Below are positions 24,573-33,557 of a stretch of DNA of 64,000 nt, in pieces; the stretch's first letter is position 1, and every line of letters begins with the position of its first letter. The DNA comes from Streptomyces sp. I05A-00742 (GTDB lineage: Bacteria; Actinomycetota; Actinomycetes; Streptomycetales; Streptomycetaceae), in NCBI RefSeq assembly GCF_013055795.1, contig NZ_JABETO010000001.1, positions 310,376 to 374,375 on the forward strand, in the 5' to 3' direction. Position numbers and translations under genes: made by a program. The notes under the pieces were generated by a model. That model saw only the letters and a list, made by a program, of their open reading frames with translations, ran no database searches and was not told the DNA's origin.

Positions 24573-25160
24573 GCGACGCGAGCGCCTGGCAACCGGCCGT
24601 TGTGGGCGCTTGATTGGCCGGCCGGAGCGCTTGATGGACCGGCCCGAGTGCTCGGTTGACCGATGGGGGTGTCCTGCTGGCCACTCCGGGCACTTGCCCG
24701 GCTGACCGGAGGGCTCGGTTGGCTGGGGCCCGGCCGGCTTGGCGGAAGCGCCCGGGACCGCCTACGGAAGTGCCTCGGCCGGTATCGAGTGCTTGCCCGG
24801 CCGACCGGAGGGCACACCCGACCGGAGTGTCCGGTCGGCATGGGGGAAGCGTCCATCCGGCCTGACGGAACGGACCGGCGCGAGTGCCCGGTTGGCCGAT
24901 CCAGTGCCCTGCTGACCATCCGGCCGCTCGCCCGACCGGCCGCTTGCCCGCTTGCCCGGCCGACTGGCTCGACCGGCCGACCGACCGACGGCTCGGCCGA
25001 CCGGCCTGACCGGTCGGCTGCCCGGCCGGCTTGGCGGAAACGCCCGGAGCCGACCTGACGGAAGCGCCCGGAGCACCCGGGACTGCCGACGGAAGCGGCT
25101 CGGCCGGTCCGCGCGAGCGTCCCGCCGCGCGACGGCCCGCCGTCAGCCGGTACCGCCCCC
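24573..25160. repeat. degenerate GC-rich repeat region without a gene
   Basis: About 590 bp made of loosely repeated words. CGGCCGGCTTGGCGGAA followed by CGCCCGG occurs at about 24731 and 25022; variants of TTGCCCGGCYGACCGGAGGG occur near 24694 and 24793; the core GACCGG/CCGGYCG recurs throughout. Every frame is open because of composition, and translations are Arg/Pro-rich with the same words repeating. No start signal or domain supports a gene. It may be a decayed repeat or a structured intergenic region. Confidence 0.55.
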
Positions 25161-25162
25161 CG

Positions 25163-25885
25163 TCAGTCGCCCTCCGTCCTCCGCCGCAGCCCCAGCGAGC
25201 TGACGAGATCGCGCAGTTCCGCCTCGTACAGCTTCCCCGGCTCCGCCACCGAAGGGCCGAGGTGCCCGTAGATCTCCAGCCCGATCAGCCCGTACATCCG
25301 GCCCCAGACGCGGAAGGCCAGCGCCACCGCGCCGACCGGCACCTCGGGGAGGTGCTCCCGGATCTCCTCGACGAGGGCGGGGGTGAAGTCGGACCAGGTG
25401 TGGTCGTCGGTCGGCTGGAGGGTTTCGGCGTACGGCCAGGCGGCCGCGACGAGTTCGATGAGCCCCAGGCAGGCGCGCTGCGACGGCTTGGGTGCCGGGC
25501 CGCCGACGGGGGCGACGTAGCCGGCGACGGGGTCCCCGTAGACGAGCCGGAAGCCCTCCGGCTCGGCGAGCGCCCAGTCGCGCACCGCCCGCCACCACGC
25601 CTGGAGGCGGGCGGCGGGGTCGTCGGCGGGGCAGGCGTCCCGGGCGGCCTCCGCCCGGTCGACGAGCGCCGTGTGCACGTCCCCGATCAGCGCGGTGACC
25701 AGCGCGTCCCGGGTGGCGAAGTAGCTGTAGAGCGCGCTGCCGCTCATGTCCATCTCGCGGGCGATCGCGCGCAGCGAGATGGCGTCGGGGCCGCCCTCGG
25801 CCATGAGGCGGAGCGCCGTCGACTTGATCTCCGCGGTGGTCTGGGCGCGCAGCCGGGCCCGTCTGCCCTGCGTCTGTTGGATCAC
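25163..25885 (-). CDS. TetR-family regulator
   Basis: A 240-residue regulator. The TetR DNA-binding domain is at residues about 13-60 (IKSTALRLMAEGG, then ISLRAIAREMDMSGSALYSYF), and the C-terminal portion matches the WHG-type TetR ligand domain with YGHLGPSVAEPGKLY near the end. Start choice is uncertain: GTG at 25885 or 25894, both without a good ribosome binding site, so leaderless translation is possible. An imperfect palindrome at 25892-25916 overlaps the start region. It is divergent from the CPBP protease gene, a plausible target. Confidence 0.85.
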   Translation of the reverse strand: MIQQTQGRRARLRAQTTAEIKSTALRLMAEGGPDAISLRAIAREMDMSGSALYSYFATRDALVTALIGDVHTALVDRAEAARDACPADDPAARLQAWWRAVRDWALAEPEGFRLVYGDPVAGYVAPVGGPAPKPSQRACLGLIELVAAAWPYAETLQPTDDHTWSDFTPALVEEIREHLPEVPVGAVALAFRVWGRMYGLIGLEIYGHLGPSVAEPGKLYEAELRDLVSSLGLRRRTEGD

Positions 25886-25887
25886 CC

Positions 25888-25916
25888 TTGACACTTTACA
25901 GCGCTTGATTAGAGTG
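25888..25916 (+). promoter_or_regulatory. candidate rightward promoter with overlapping TetR operator
   Basis: TTGACA (25888-25893) and TAGAGT (25910-25915) are 16 bp apart, a fair housekeeping-type promoter. The imperfect palindrome running from CACT (25892) to AGTG (25916) overlaps it, as expected for repression by the adjacent TetR protein. The transcript would have a leader of about 220 nt before the CPBP gene. Confidence 0.35.
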
Positions 25917-26142
25917 CACCGTATGAAAACTGAACGGTGCACGGAAATCGTGCGCTGCACGACAAGGAATGGGTGGGAGCGGACGCTGAGAACCGGAACG
26001 GTGCTGGTTCGACGTGGTGACGGTGGATTACCCGGCGGAGCGGCAAGGGCGAGAGGTGCCGGCGCGAGGTGCAGAAAACTGCACCCCTGAGGCGTAGTCG
26101 ACCGGATTACGCCTTCCCGTCCCACTTCGTAGCGTCCTCGTC

Positions 26143-27117
26143 ATGACCTCAACGACGGGCACGCCGCCCTCCCCACCTCCCCTGTCCGCCCCGAAAACCC
26201 GCCGCGACCTGCTCGTCTACCTCGGAGTGGCGTACGCCGGCATGTGGCTGGCCATGACGCCGCTGCTGGCCACCGGGTTCGAGCGCGGCGACGCCCGCGA
26301 GGGCACGGGCACACTGGAACAGGTGTGCATCGCGGCCGCGATGTTCGCCCCGGCACTCGCCGCGTTCCTCGTCGTCCGGTACGTCCGCCGGGAGGGGCGG
26401 GTACGGGACGCCCTCGCCCTCCGGTGGCCGAGGCCCCGGGGGCGCGCGGTACGGGAGTGCCTGATGGCCATCGCCGTTCCCGCCGGCCTCACCGCCGCGG
26501 CCCTCGTCCTCGGCGCCCTCGCCGGCCGGTACCCCGTCGGCGGGGTGGACCCGGGCGGCCTGGTCGGCTGGGCGGCCGGAGCACTGGTGGGGATGGCGGT
26601 GTCCCTGCCGCTGTTCTTCGGCGAGGAACTGGGCTGGCAGGGCTACCTGTTCCCCCGCCTGCTGCGGGACGGCGGCCGGACCCGCCTGCTCAGGGCCTAT
26701 CTGCTGACCGGCGCCGCCTTCGCCCTCTGGCACCTGCCCACGCTGCTGATGGGCGGGCAGTACCCGGGCCGTCCCTGGTACGTGTCCGTGCCCGCGATGG
26801 TGGTGAGCTGCACGCTGGTGCTGCCGGTCTTCACCTGGCTGCGCCTGCGCTCCGGTTCGGTGGTGCCGGCCGTCATCGGCCACGCCTTCGTCAGCTCGAT
26901 CAGCGTCGGCATGGTCAAGAAGTTCGCCGATCCGGACGCCACGCTCGACCCCCTGCACATGGGCATCACCGGGTGGCCCGGCTGGATCGTCATGGGCGCG
27001 TTCGTCGCCTTCCTGGCCCGCACCGGGCGGCTCAAGGCAGGTACAGCGTCATCCGTTTCATGCGTTTCATCTGATTCGTCCACCGACCGTTCACCGCTCA
27101 CCAGGAGGACCCCGTGA
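26143..27117 (+). CDS. CPBP-family intramembrane metalloprotease (CAAX/Abi)
   Basis: A 324-residue polytopic membrane protein of the CPBP (CAAX protease and bacteriocin-processing) family. The three catalytic motifs are visible: EELGWQGYL (about residues 165-173), FALWHLP (about 198-204) and IGHAFVSS (about 249-256). The glutamates and histidines would form the intramembrane active site. Known members process prenylated proteins, provide immunity to bacteriocins or act as membrane scaffolds. Residues after about 300 form a Ser/Thr-rich tail. Its stop overlaps the next gene by four bases, and the divergent TetR protein is its likely regulator. Confidence 0.88.
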   Translation: MTSTTGTPPSPPPLSAPKTRRDLLVYLGVAYAGMWLAMTPLLATGFERGDAREGTGTLEQVCIAAAMFAPALAAFLVVRYVRREGRVRDALALRWPRPRGRAVRECLMAIAVPAGLTAAALVLGALAGRYPVGGVDPGGLVGWAAGALVGMAVSLPLFFGEELGWQGYLFPRLLRDGGRTRLLRAYLLTGAAFALWHLPTLLMGGQYPGRPWYVSVPAMVVSCTLVLPVFTWLRLRSGSVVPAVIGHAFVSSISVGMVKKFADPDATLDPLHMGITGWPGWIVMGAFVAFLARTGRLKAGTASSVSCVSSDSSTDRSPLTRRTP

Positions 27118-27407
27118 CCGCATACGTCATCGTCGAAGCCGACGTGCTGGACGAGGAGGAGGCCGGCAGGTACCACCGGGCGGCGGAGCCGTCCATCCGT
27201 GCCCACGGCGGCCGTTACCTCGTGAAGGGGGAGACGCCCGAGGCCGTCGAGGGAGCCTGGCCGTCGTCCCGGCTGATCGTCATCGAGTTCCCCGACATGG
27301 ACCGGGTCAGGCAGTGGTACGGGTCCCCCGAGTACACCCGGGCCCGGGAGATCCGGCGGACGGCGGTGCGGCTGCGGATGGTGTTCGCCGAGGGCGCCGC
27401 CGGATGA
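27114..27407 (+). CDS. DUF1330 family protein
   Basis: A 97-residue ferredoxin-fold (dimeric alpha/beta barrel type) protein. Typical DUF1330 landmarks are MTAYVIVEADV, YLVKGETPEAVEG, SRLIVIEFPDMDRVRQWYGSP read in parts, and YTRAREIRR. The function of the family is not established; some relatives resemble monooxygenases or degrade small molecules. The GTG start overlaps the CPBP stop (GTGA), so the two are translationally coupled. Confidence 0.92.
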   Translation: MTAYVIVEADVLDEEEAGRYHRAAEPSIRAHGGRYLVKGETPEAVEGAWPSSRLIVIEFPDMDRVRQWYGSPEYTRAREIRRTAVRLRMVFAEGAAG

Positions 27408-27458
27408 GGCCCGGGCCGCGCCACCGCCCGTATGTGCGCAAGGGGCCGTCCGGCGGTG

Positions 27459-28346
27459 TCAGTTCATCCGCGTCGCCGTGCCCGTCACCCGGACCCGGGG
27501 GTCGTCCGCCCGGAGGGTGACCTCCAGGAGGCTGGGGAGGCCGAGGTCGTGCCCCTGGTGCAGGGTGAGGACGGCTTCGGGGCCGACGAGCCCGTTCTCC
27601 CGCAGGTACGCGCCGAGGGCGGCGGCCGCCGCGCCCGTCGCGGGGTCCTCGACCACGCCGCCGACGGGGAAGGGGTCGCGGACGTGGAACACGTTCTCGC
27701 TCTCGCGCCAGACGAGTTGGACCGTGGTGATGTTCCCCTTCCGCATCAGGGCGGCCAGCCGGTCGAAGTCGTAGTCCAGGTCGGCCAGCCGCTCACGGGT
27801 GGCCGCCGCCAGGACGAGGTGGCGGACGCCCGCGTAGGCGATGCGGTGCGGGAAGGCGGGGTCGAGGTCGGCGGCGGGCCAGTCCAGCGCGGCCAGGGCC
27901 TCGGCCACATCCTCCGGAGCAGCCGGTTCCGTGTACGGTTCGACGCTGGTGAGGGTGGCGCGCAGGGCGCCGTCGCGCTCGGTGACGGTGACCGGGACGA
28001 CGCCCGCCGGGGTGGTGAACAGGTACTCCCCGGGGCCCTGCCGCTCGGCGAGGGCCACGGCGGTGGCGACGGTGGCGTGGCCGCAGAAGGCGACCTCGAC
28101 CCGCGGGCTGAAGAAGCGCAGGGTGAACGCCCGGCCGTCGGAGCCCTCCCCGGCGGGCGCCTCCAGGAAGGCGGTCTCGCTGTAGCCCAGTTCGGCGGCG
28201 ATGCGCAGCCGCTCCGCGTCGTCGAGCCCGGCGGCGTCCAGGACGATGCCGGTGGGGTTGCCGCCCGCCGGGTCCGAGGAGAAGGCGGTGTAGTGCAGGA
28301 CTTCGGAGGCGGGCGCGGGCGCGGCCGGACCGTCGGTGATCGTCAT
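27459..28346 (-). CDS. PhzF-family isomerase/epimerase
   Basis: A 295-residue protein of the PhzF family, which has a diaminopimelate-epimerase fold. The catalytic glutamate lies in ELGYSETAF (about residues 52-60), and FFSPRVEVAFCGHATVA and VEDPATGAAAAALGAYL are the two family signatures around the active site. PhzF itself isomerises a dihydroxyanthranilate intermediate in phenazine synthesis, but most genomic copies have unknown substrates, and there are no phenazine genes nearby. ATG at 28346 is used; a TTG four codons upstream is the longer alternative. It is convergent with the DUF1330 gene. Confidence 0.9.
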   Translation of the reverse strand: MTITDGPAAPAPASEVLHYTAFSSDPAGGNPTGIVLDAAGLDDAERLRIAAELGYSETAFLEAPAGEGSDGRAFTLRFFSPRVEVAFCGHATVATAVALAERQGPGEYLFTTPAGVVPVTVTERDGALRATLTSVEPYTEPAAPEDVAEALAALDWPAADLDPAFPHRIAYAGVRHLVLAAATRERLADLDYDFDRLAALMRKGNITTVQLVWRESENVFHVRDPFPVGGVVEDPATGAAAAALGAYLRENGLVGPEAVLTLHQGHDLGLPSLLEVTLRADDPRVRVTGTATRMN

Positions 28347-28469
28347 GAGTACCGCCAACCGCCCGGCGTCCCGCGGTTATTCCGCACCGGTTCCGTGGAC
28401 CCGGCCCGGCCCGGCCCGGCCGGTCGCTCGTCGGGCCGGGCCGGGGCGCACGGAAGCGGAAGGGAGTCG

Positions 28470-28877
28470 TCAGCGCACGGTGACGAAGAACGGGTCGGAG
28501 ACCGCGCCGCCGCCCGTGACGCGGAGGCTGTTCTTGCCCTTGATGCCGAGCTTGACGCGCATCGAGTAGGCGGAGTTCTTGTTCACGGTGACCTTTGCGG
28601 GAAGGCTGACCCACTTGGCACCCTGCTTCTGCTGGAGGGTGACCGTGGTGCCCGCCTTGATGTCGGTGGCCTTGCCGCCGACGCGGAACTCCTGCCACGC
28701 CTTGACCGTGTCGGTGCTCGCCTTGGCGGTGAGCGCCGGCTTGGCCGCCGCGGTGGACGAGGATGCGGACGCGGACGTGGCGTGCGCCGGGGTGGCGGCG
28801 ACGGCGGCGGCGGCGCCACCGGCGACGAGTCCTGCGGCGAGGACACCGGATATGGCGAGGCGGTACGCGCGGTTCAT
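28470..28877 (-). CDS. small secreted protein
   Basis: A 135-residue exported protein. Residues 1-34 are a Sec signal peptide (MNRAYRLAISGVLAAGLVAG core) with probable cleavage after THAxA-like PAHA. An Ala/Ser spacer follows, then about 85 residues of beta-sandwich-like sequence (VKAWQEFRVGGKATDIKAG, LQQKQGAKWVSLPAKV) typical of small Ig-like surface or stress proteins of streptomycetes. No catalytic motif is visible. A single gene with about 190 bp of upstream sequence. Confidence 0.8.
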   Translation of the reverse strand: MNRAYRLAISGVLAAGLVAGGAAAAVAATPAHATSASASSSTAAAKPALTAKASTDTVKAWQEFRVGGKATDIKAGTTVTLQQKQGAKWVSLPAKVTVNKNSAYSMRVKLGIKGKNSLRVTGGGAVSDPFFVTVR

Positions 28878-29066
28878 GAGGCATTCTCCCTGATGAGCCT
28901 GTGAGCCTGTTGGTGGGCTTCGGTGGGCTTCACTGAGGAATACGTGAAAAAGGGAGACACCGGTTGCAGGTGGATCGAACGTATTTTCAGGACTTATGGG
29001 TCTTGACCGAAAATCAGCGGATCCTGGCGGAAAATCCTACGGATCCGCAGGGTTCTCCGCGGAACC

Positions 29067-29702
29067 TCACGACGAGAACGTGAAGTTGGAGTGGTTCGTC
29101 GCGAGCCGCGTCCCGTCCGGCCCGTACGCCGTCACCTGGAGCTGCCAGTGCACGGAGGGGTTGCTGACGAGGAACGTCGGGTGCCAGTTGGTCACGTCCC
29201 AGTTGAGGACCGGCGAGTGGACGACGGTGTCGACGCTCAGTGACTGCTTGGTCAGATCGCTGTACGTGTGCCACTTGATGTAGGCCGTCCTGCCCTTGAG
29301 CCCGTTGAGCGTGACGTTCACCTGCACCTTGGTGATGCCGACGCCCGCCGATCCCTTGGAGAGGACGCTGGTGACGCTGCCCGAGACCCGCAGGGTCGGG
29401 GTCGCGGACGGCGGGGTCGTCGAGGGCTGGACCGACGGCGGATGGGGAGTCGTCGGTCCGGGCGGCGGGGGTGGCGCGGGCCCCGTCGACACGGGTGCCG
29501 CGGTGCTGCTCAGGGGGCTCGTCGAGGGCGGGGTCGGTGGCGGGTTCCCCTTGTCGTCCGAGGAGCCGTCCTGCAGCAGGACCGGCAGGAGCGCCCCCAG
29601 GACGATGGCCATCCCACCGGTGACCCAGTAGGCCCAGACGCGGGACCAGAAGGGGGTGTTTCCCGGTGGGTCCGGCAGGTGTGGCGGGTCTCCTGCGCTC
29701 AT
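29067..29702 (-). CDS. membrane-anchored protein with Pro/Thr-rich stalk
   Basis: A 211-residue protein with a single membrane helix, VWAYWVTGGMAIVLGALLPV (about residues 22-41), preceded by a short Pro-rich cytoplasmic segment, so it is probably an N-in signal anchor. A stalk of Pro, Thr and Ser (about 50-105) carries an extracellular beta domain of about 105 residues with no cysteine. GAGGGGGACGG precedes the ATG at 29702. The function is not recognised. Confidence 0.75.
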   Translation of the reverse strand: MSAGDPPHLPDPPGNTPFWSRVWAYWVTGGMAIVLGALLPVLLQDGSSDDKGNPPPTPPSTSPLSSTAAPVSTGPAPPPPPGPTTPHPPSVQPSTTPPSATPTLRVSGSVTSVLSKGSAGVGITKVQVNVTLNGLKGRTAYIKWHTYSDLTKQSLSVDTVVHSPVLNWDVTNWHPTFLVSNPSVHWQLQVTAYGPDGTRLATNHSNFTFSS

Positions 29703-29905
29703 GTTCCGTCCCCCTCGGTATGGCCCCGGCATGTGCCTTTGGGCCGAGCGTGACCGGACGCTACTCCCGGAATCGGCCATTCAGGGAGGCGTATGAGGCG
29801 CACGGAGGAGCGCGTAAAAGGGGCTCTTGCGCCCCTGTAAGGGATGGATTCCGCTTGCGTCCATGACACCATGGGCGGATACCTGTACGAGCCACGGAGT
29901 AACGC

Positions 29906-31303
29906 ATGAAGGAGCCCGGCCCCGCCACGGCCGAACCCCGCGGGGACACCCCGTCCGACCAGCGGATATCCACCGCCGGGGACCCGTCCCCCGGCCGCAG
30001 GACCGGCCTGTTCGTCACCCTCGCCCTCGGCGGGCTGACGGCCATGGCCCCGCTCTCCATGGACATGTACCTCCCGGCGCTCCCCGAGGTGACGAAGTCC
30101 CTCGGAAGCCCCGCCGCGACCGTGCAGCTCACCCTCACCGCCTGCCTCATGGGCATGGCTCTCGGCCAGCTCGTCGTCGGGCCGATGAGCGACAAGTGGG
30201 GACGCCGCAGGCCGCTGCTGGCCGGCATGGTCATCTACGTCCTCGCCACCGTCCTCTGCGCCGTCGCGCCCGACGCCGGTCTGCTCATCGCCTTCCGGCT
30301 GGCCCAGGGCCTGGCCGGGGCGGCGGGCATCGTGATCGCCCGGGCGGTGGTCCGGGACCTGTACGACGGCGTGGCCATGGCCCGTTTCTTCTCCACCCTG
30401 ATGCTGATCTCCGGCGTCGCCCCGGTCGTCGCACCGCTCGTCGGCGGCCAGTTGCTGCGGGCGACGGACTGGCGGGGCGTCTTCGTGGTGCTCGCCGTCA
30501 TCGGCGCCGTCCTCACCCTCCTCGTCCACCGCTTCCTGGACGAGACCCTGCCGCCCGCCCGCCGCCAGTCCGGCGGTCTCGGCGGGACGATGCGCGCGAT
30601 GCGCGGTCTGCTCGCGGACCGTGCCTTCACCGGCTACATGCTCTCCGGCGGCTTCGCCTTCGCCGCGCTCTTCTCCTACATCTCGGCCTCGCCGTTCGTC
30701 GTCCAGGACATCTACGGCGCCTCGCCGCAGACCTTCAGCCTGCTGTTCGGCCTCAACTCCGTCGGCCTGGTCCTCGTCGGCCAGATCAACGGCAAGCTGC
30801 TGATCGGCCGCGTCAGCCTCGACAAGGCCCTGGGCTGGGGTCTCGCCGTGATCACCCTGGCCGCGGCGGCCCTGCTGCTGATGACCTCCGGCGTCCTCGG
30901 CGAGGTCGGACTCGCCCCCGTCGCCGCCGGGCTGTTCGTCCTGATGGCGGCCATGGGCCTGGCCACCCCGAACACCAACGCCCAGGCTCTGATGCGCTCC
31001 CGCGACGCGGCCGGCTCCGCCTCCGCGCTGCTCGGCACCTCCACCTACCTGCTCGGCGCCGTCGCCTCGCCGCTCGTCGGGATCGCGGGGGAGCACACGG
31101 CGGTCCCGATGGCCACCGTGCAGCTGTGCTGCGCGCTGGCGGCGGTGCTCTGCTTCCTGGCGCTCTGCCGCCCGGGCCGGCGCGCGGACGGTACGGCGGA
31201 GGAAAGCGCGGACGGTGCGGCGGGGGAGCGTGCGGAGGGTGCGGACGGTACGGCGGGGGAGCGCGCGGGCGGTACGGCGGGGGAGGCGGCGCCCGCCGCG
31301 TGA
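29906..31303 (+). CDS. Bcr/CflA-family MFS drug exporter
   Basis: A 465-residue, 12-helix transporter. Diagnostic points are MAPLSMDMYLPALPEVTKSL in helix 1, GPMSDKWGRRRPLL as motif A, and RLAQGLAGAAGIVIARAVVRD in helix 4. Members export bicyclomycin, sulfonamides, chloramphenicol and similar compounds. The last 40 residues are a soluble tail built from short near-repeats (ADGTAGERA type) encoded by an impure tandem repeat at about 31190-31290, just before the 26-bp array. A single gene. Confidence 0.9.
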   Translation: MKEPGPATAEPRGDTPSDQRISTAGDPSPGRRTGLFVTLALGGLTAMAPLSMDMYLPALPEVTKSLGSPAATVQLTLTACLMGMALGQLVVGPMSDKWGRRRPLLAGMVIYVLATVLCAVAPDAGLLIAFRLAQGLAGAAGIVIARAVVRDLYDGVAMARFFSTLMLISGVAPVVAPLVGGQLLRATDWRGVFVVLAVIGAVLTLLVHRFLDETLPPARRQSGGLGGTMRAMRGLLADRAFTGYMLSGGFAFAALFSYISASPFVVQDIYGASPQTFSLLFGLNSVGLVLVGQINGKLLIGRVSLDKALGWGLAVITLAAAALLLMTSGVLGEVGLAPVAAGLFVLMAAMGLATPNTNAQALMRSRDAAGSASALLGTSTYLLGAVASPLVGIAGEHTAVPMATVQLCCALAAVLCFLALCRPGRRADGTAEESADGAAGERAEGADGTAGERAGGTAGEAAPAA

Positions 31304-31307
31304 CCGG

Positions 31308-31495
31308 GTCCGGCCCGCGGGGCGGTCACCGTCCCTCCGCCTGCGGGGCGGTCACTGCCTTCACGCTCGCGGGGCGGTCACCGTCCCCACGCCTGCGGGG
31401 TGGCCCCGCCTTCACGCCTGCGGGGTGGCCACCCGTCCCCACGCTCGCGGGGGTGACCACCGCCCCCACGCCCGCGGGGCGGCCACCGCCCCCAC
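31308..31495. repeat. 26-bp tandem repeat (VNTR), seven units
   Basis: GCGGGG begins at 31315, 31341, 31367, 31393, 31418, 31445 and 31472, giving periods of 26, 26, 26, 25, 27 and 27 bp. The consensus unit runs GCGGGGCGGTCACCGTCC then CCACGCCT. Each unit has a rough palindrome (GGGGCGGT against ACCGTCCCC). It fills the gap between the Bcr/CflA gene and the Rsm22-like gene, so it may act as an RNA structure or terminator-like element. Confidence 0.85.
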
Positions 31496-31512
31496 CCCGT
31501 AAAATCCACCCA

Positions 31513-32535
31513 ATGCACGCCCCCGAGAACACGCCGCCGACCGGCGAGAACCTCCGCGCCGCGCTCGCCGGACTGCTCGACGGACTGCCGCCCCGGCAGG
31601 CCGCCCGGGCCGTCGAGCGGCTGATCGCCAACTACCGGGGGCGCACCCCGACCGACGCGCCGGTGCTGCGCGACCGCTCCGACGTCGCCGCCTACGCCGC
31701 GTACCGCATGCCCGCGACCTTCGAGGCCGTGCGGTCGGCGCTGGAGGCGTTCCGCGACCGGCTGCCCGACTGGTCACCGGCCTCGCACGTGGACATCGGC
31801 GGCGGTACGGGCGCGGCGACCTGGGCGGTCGCGGCGGCCTGGCCGGAGGGGGAGCGGGAGACCACCGTCCTGGACTGGGCCGAGCCCGCCCTCGCGCTCG
31901 GCGCCGAACTCGCCCGCGCCGCCGCCTCCCCGGCCCTGCGCGCCGCCCGCTGGCAGCGGCAGGTGATCGGCGGCGGCCCCGCCGTCCCCGACGGCACGGA
32001 CCTCGTCACCGTCTCCTACGTCCTGGGCGAGCTCACCGAGGCCGACCGGCGGGCCGTCGTCGGACAGGCGGCCCGGGCCCGGGCCGCGGTGATCATCGAG
32101 CCGGGCACCCCCGAGGGCTACCGGCGGGTGATCGAGGCGCGGGACCTGCTGATCGAGGCGGGCTTCGAGGTCGTCGCCCCCTGCCCGCACAGCGCGGCCT
32201 GCCCGATAGCGCCGGGGGCGGACTGGTGCCACTTCTCGGCCCGGGTCAGCAGGTCGTCCCTGCACCGGCAGGTCAAGGGCGGTTCGCTGGCGTACGAGGA
32301 CGAGAAGTTCTCGTACGTGGCCGCGGTGCGGAGCGACGGCACGGACGGCCTCCCCGCCGCCCGCGCCCGCGTCGTACGCCGCCCGCAGATCCGCAAGGGG
32401 CAGGTGCTGTTGGAGCTGTGCACGCGGGACGAGGGGCTGGTGCGCGAGACGGTGACGAAGCGGCACGGTGCGACGTACAAGGCGGCGCGGGACGCGGACT
32501 GGGGCGACGAGTGGCCGCCCCGCGACGAGGCCTGA
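31513..32535 (+). CDS. Rsm22-like small ribosomal subunit methyltransferase family protein
   Basis: A 340-residue protein of the Rsm22 family, known from the mitochondrial small ribosomal subunit. The SAM-binding motif is HVDIGGGTGAATWA (about residues 97-110), and later VSYVLGELTEA. Cysteines in CPHSAACP and DWCHFSAR (about 220-242) match the family's iron-sulfur site. The mitochondrial protein helps small-subunit assembly; bacterial members are less studied. The ATG at 31513 is used; longer frames run through the tandem repeat and are not credible. Because the ribosome binding site and leader would abut the array, expression may depend on it. Confidence 0.85.
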   Translation: MHAPENTPPTGENLRAALAGLLDGLPPRQAARAVERLIANYRGRTPTDAPVLRDRSDVAAYAAYRMPATFEAVRSALEAFRDRLPDWSPASHVDIGGGTGAATWAVAAAWPEGERETTVLDWAEPALALGAELARAAASPALRAARWQRQVIGGGPAVPDGTDLVTVSYVLGELTEADRRAVVGQAARARAAVIIEPGTPEGYRRVIEARDLLIEAGFEVVAPCPHSAACPIAPGADWCHFSARVSRSSLHRQVKGGSLAYEDEKFSYVAAVRSDGTDGLPAARARVVRRPQIRKGQVLLELCTRDEGLVRETVTKRHGATYKAARDADWGDEWPPRDEA

Positions 32536-32619
32536 CCGGCAGAGGCCCCGGTCACCTACACCTCACCTACACCGGTCACCTGCCCCGGACGGGCCGTCCC
32601 CGGCCCGCCCGGTACGTCC

Positions 32620-33444
32620 TCAGCGCAGTTCCTGCGTGCAGCACTTCACGCTGCCGCCCCCCTTCAGGAGCTCCCCGAGGTCCATCCCGATCGGCTCGAA
32701 GCCGCGGTCCCGCAGCGGTTCGTAGAGCCCGACGGCCGCCTGCGGCAGCACCACGTGGCGGCCGTCGCTGACGGCGTTGAGCCCCAGCGCCGCCGCGTCC
32801 TCCTCGTCGGCGATCAGCGCGTCGGGGAAGAGCCGTTCCAGGACGGCCTGGCTGCCGGGGGAGAAGGCGCCCGGGTAGTACATGATCTCGTCGGCGGCGG
32901 CGTCGAGGACGCACAGGGCCGTGTCGAGGTGGTAGTAGCGGGGGTTGATCAGGTCCAGCCCGATGACGGGACGCCCGAAGAACTCCTGTGCCTCGGGGTG
33001 CGAGAGGGGGCTGCTGCGGAAGCCGCGGCCGGCGAGCAGCCAGGTGTCCGTGACGGCGAAGTCCCCTTCGCCCTCGTTGATGTGCTCCGGTTCGCGGACC
33101 TCGGCGAAGCCGTGGGCCTGGAACCATTCCCGGTGCACGGCCGCCTCGGCGGCGCGCTGGGAGTGGGCGAAGCGGGCGCCGAGGACGCGGCCCTCGACGA
33201 CGGTGGCGCCGTTGGCGGCGAACACCATGTCCGGGAGTTCCGGGCGGGGTTCGAGCTCCTCGACGGTGTGGCCGAGGGCGCGGTAGCGGTCGCGGAGGTC
33301 TTCCCACTGCGTGAGGGCGAGCGGCAGATCGACCGGCTTGGCCGGGTCCATCCAGGGGTTGATCGAGTACGTGACCTTGAAGTGGGTGGGCGGGCACATC
33401 AGATAACGGCGGGGAGTCGCCGCCCGTGGTGCTGCGGTACGCAA
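32620..33444 (-). CDS. DDAH/amidinotransferase-family hydrolase
   Basis: A 274-residue enzyme of the guanidino-modifying superfamily, closest in layout to dimethylarginine dimethylaminohydrolase. The catalytic parts are visible: EGEGDF, YYHLDTALCVL with the catalytic His, and a C-terminal Cys in SVKCCTQEL. It would hydrolyse a methylated arginine or a related guanidine; ornithine-transaminase-linked roles are known for some streptomycete homologues. The start is taken as TTG 33444, seven bases after GAGGAG, giving LRTAAPRAATPRRYLMCPP; homologues begin near this point. A single gene. Confidence 0.85.
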   Translation of the reverse strand: MRTAAPRAATPRRYLMCPPTHFKVTYSINPWMDPAKPVDLPLALTQWEDLRDRYRALGHTVEELEPRPELPDMVFAANGATVVEGRVLGARFAHSQRAAEAAVHREWFQAHGFAEVREPEHINEGEGDFAVTDTWLLAGRGFRSSPLSHPEAQEFFGRPVIGLDLINPRYYHLDTALCVLDAAADEIMYYPGAFSPGSQAVLERLFPDALIADEEDAAALGLNAVSDGRHVVLPQAAVGLYEPLRDRGFEPIGMDLGELLKGGGSVKCCTQELR

Positions 33445-33557
33445 GTCGCGCTCCTCACGGTGGTGTTGGGCACGTGCGCGGCGAGCGCACGTGCCCAAAT
33501 CGTCCACGCTGGGCGACGTTCGCGCATGAACCGTACGGGTGGTTTACGCCTGACTCC

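Noticed and set aside
31308..31495. CRISPR array
   Set aside because: The 26-bp units are contiguous with no unique spacers of constant length and no cas genes are present; it is a tandem repeat.
29827..31512. 902-codon frame that includes the Rsm22-like gene
   Set aside because: The upstream part overlaps the Bcr/CflA exporter in another frame and runs through the tandem repeat; the Rsm22-like protein starts at 31513.
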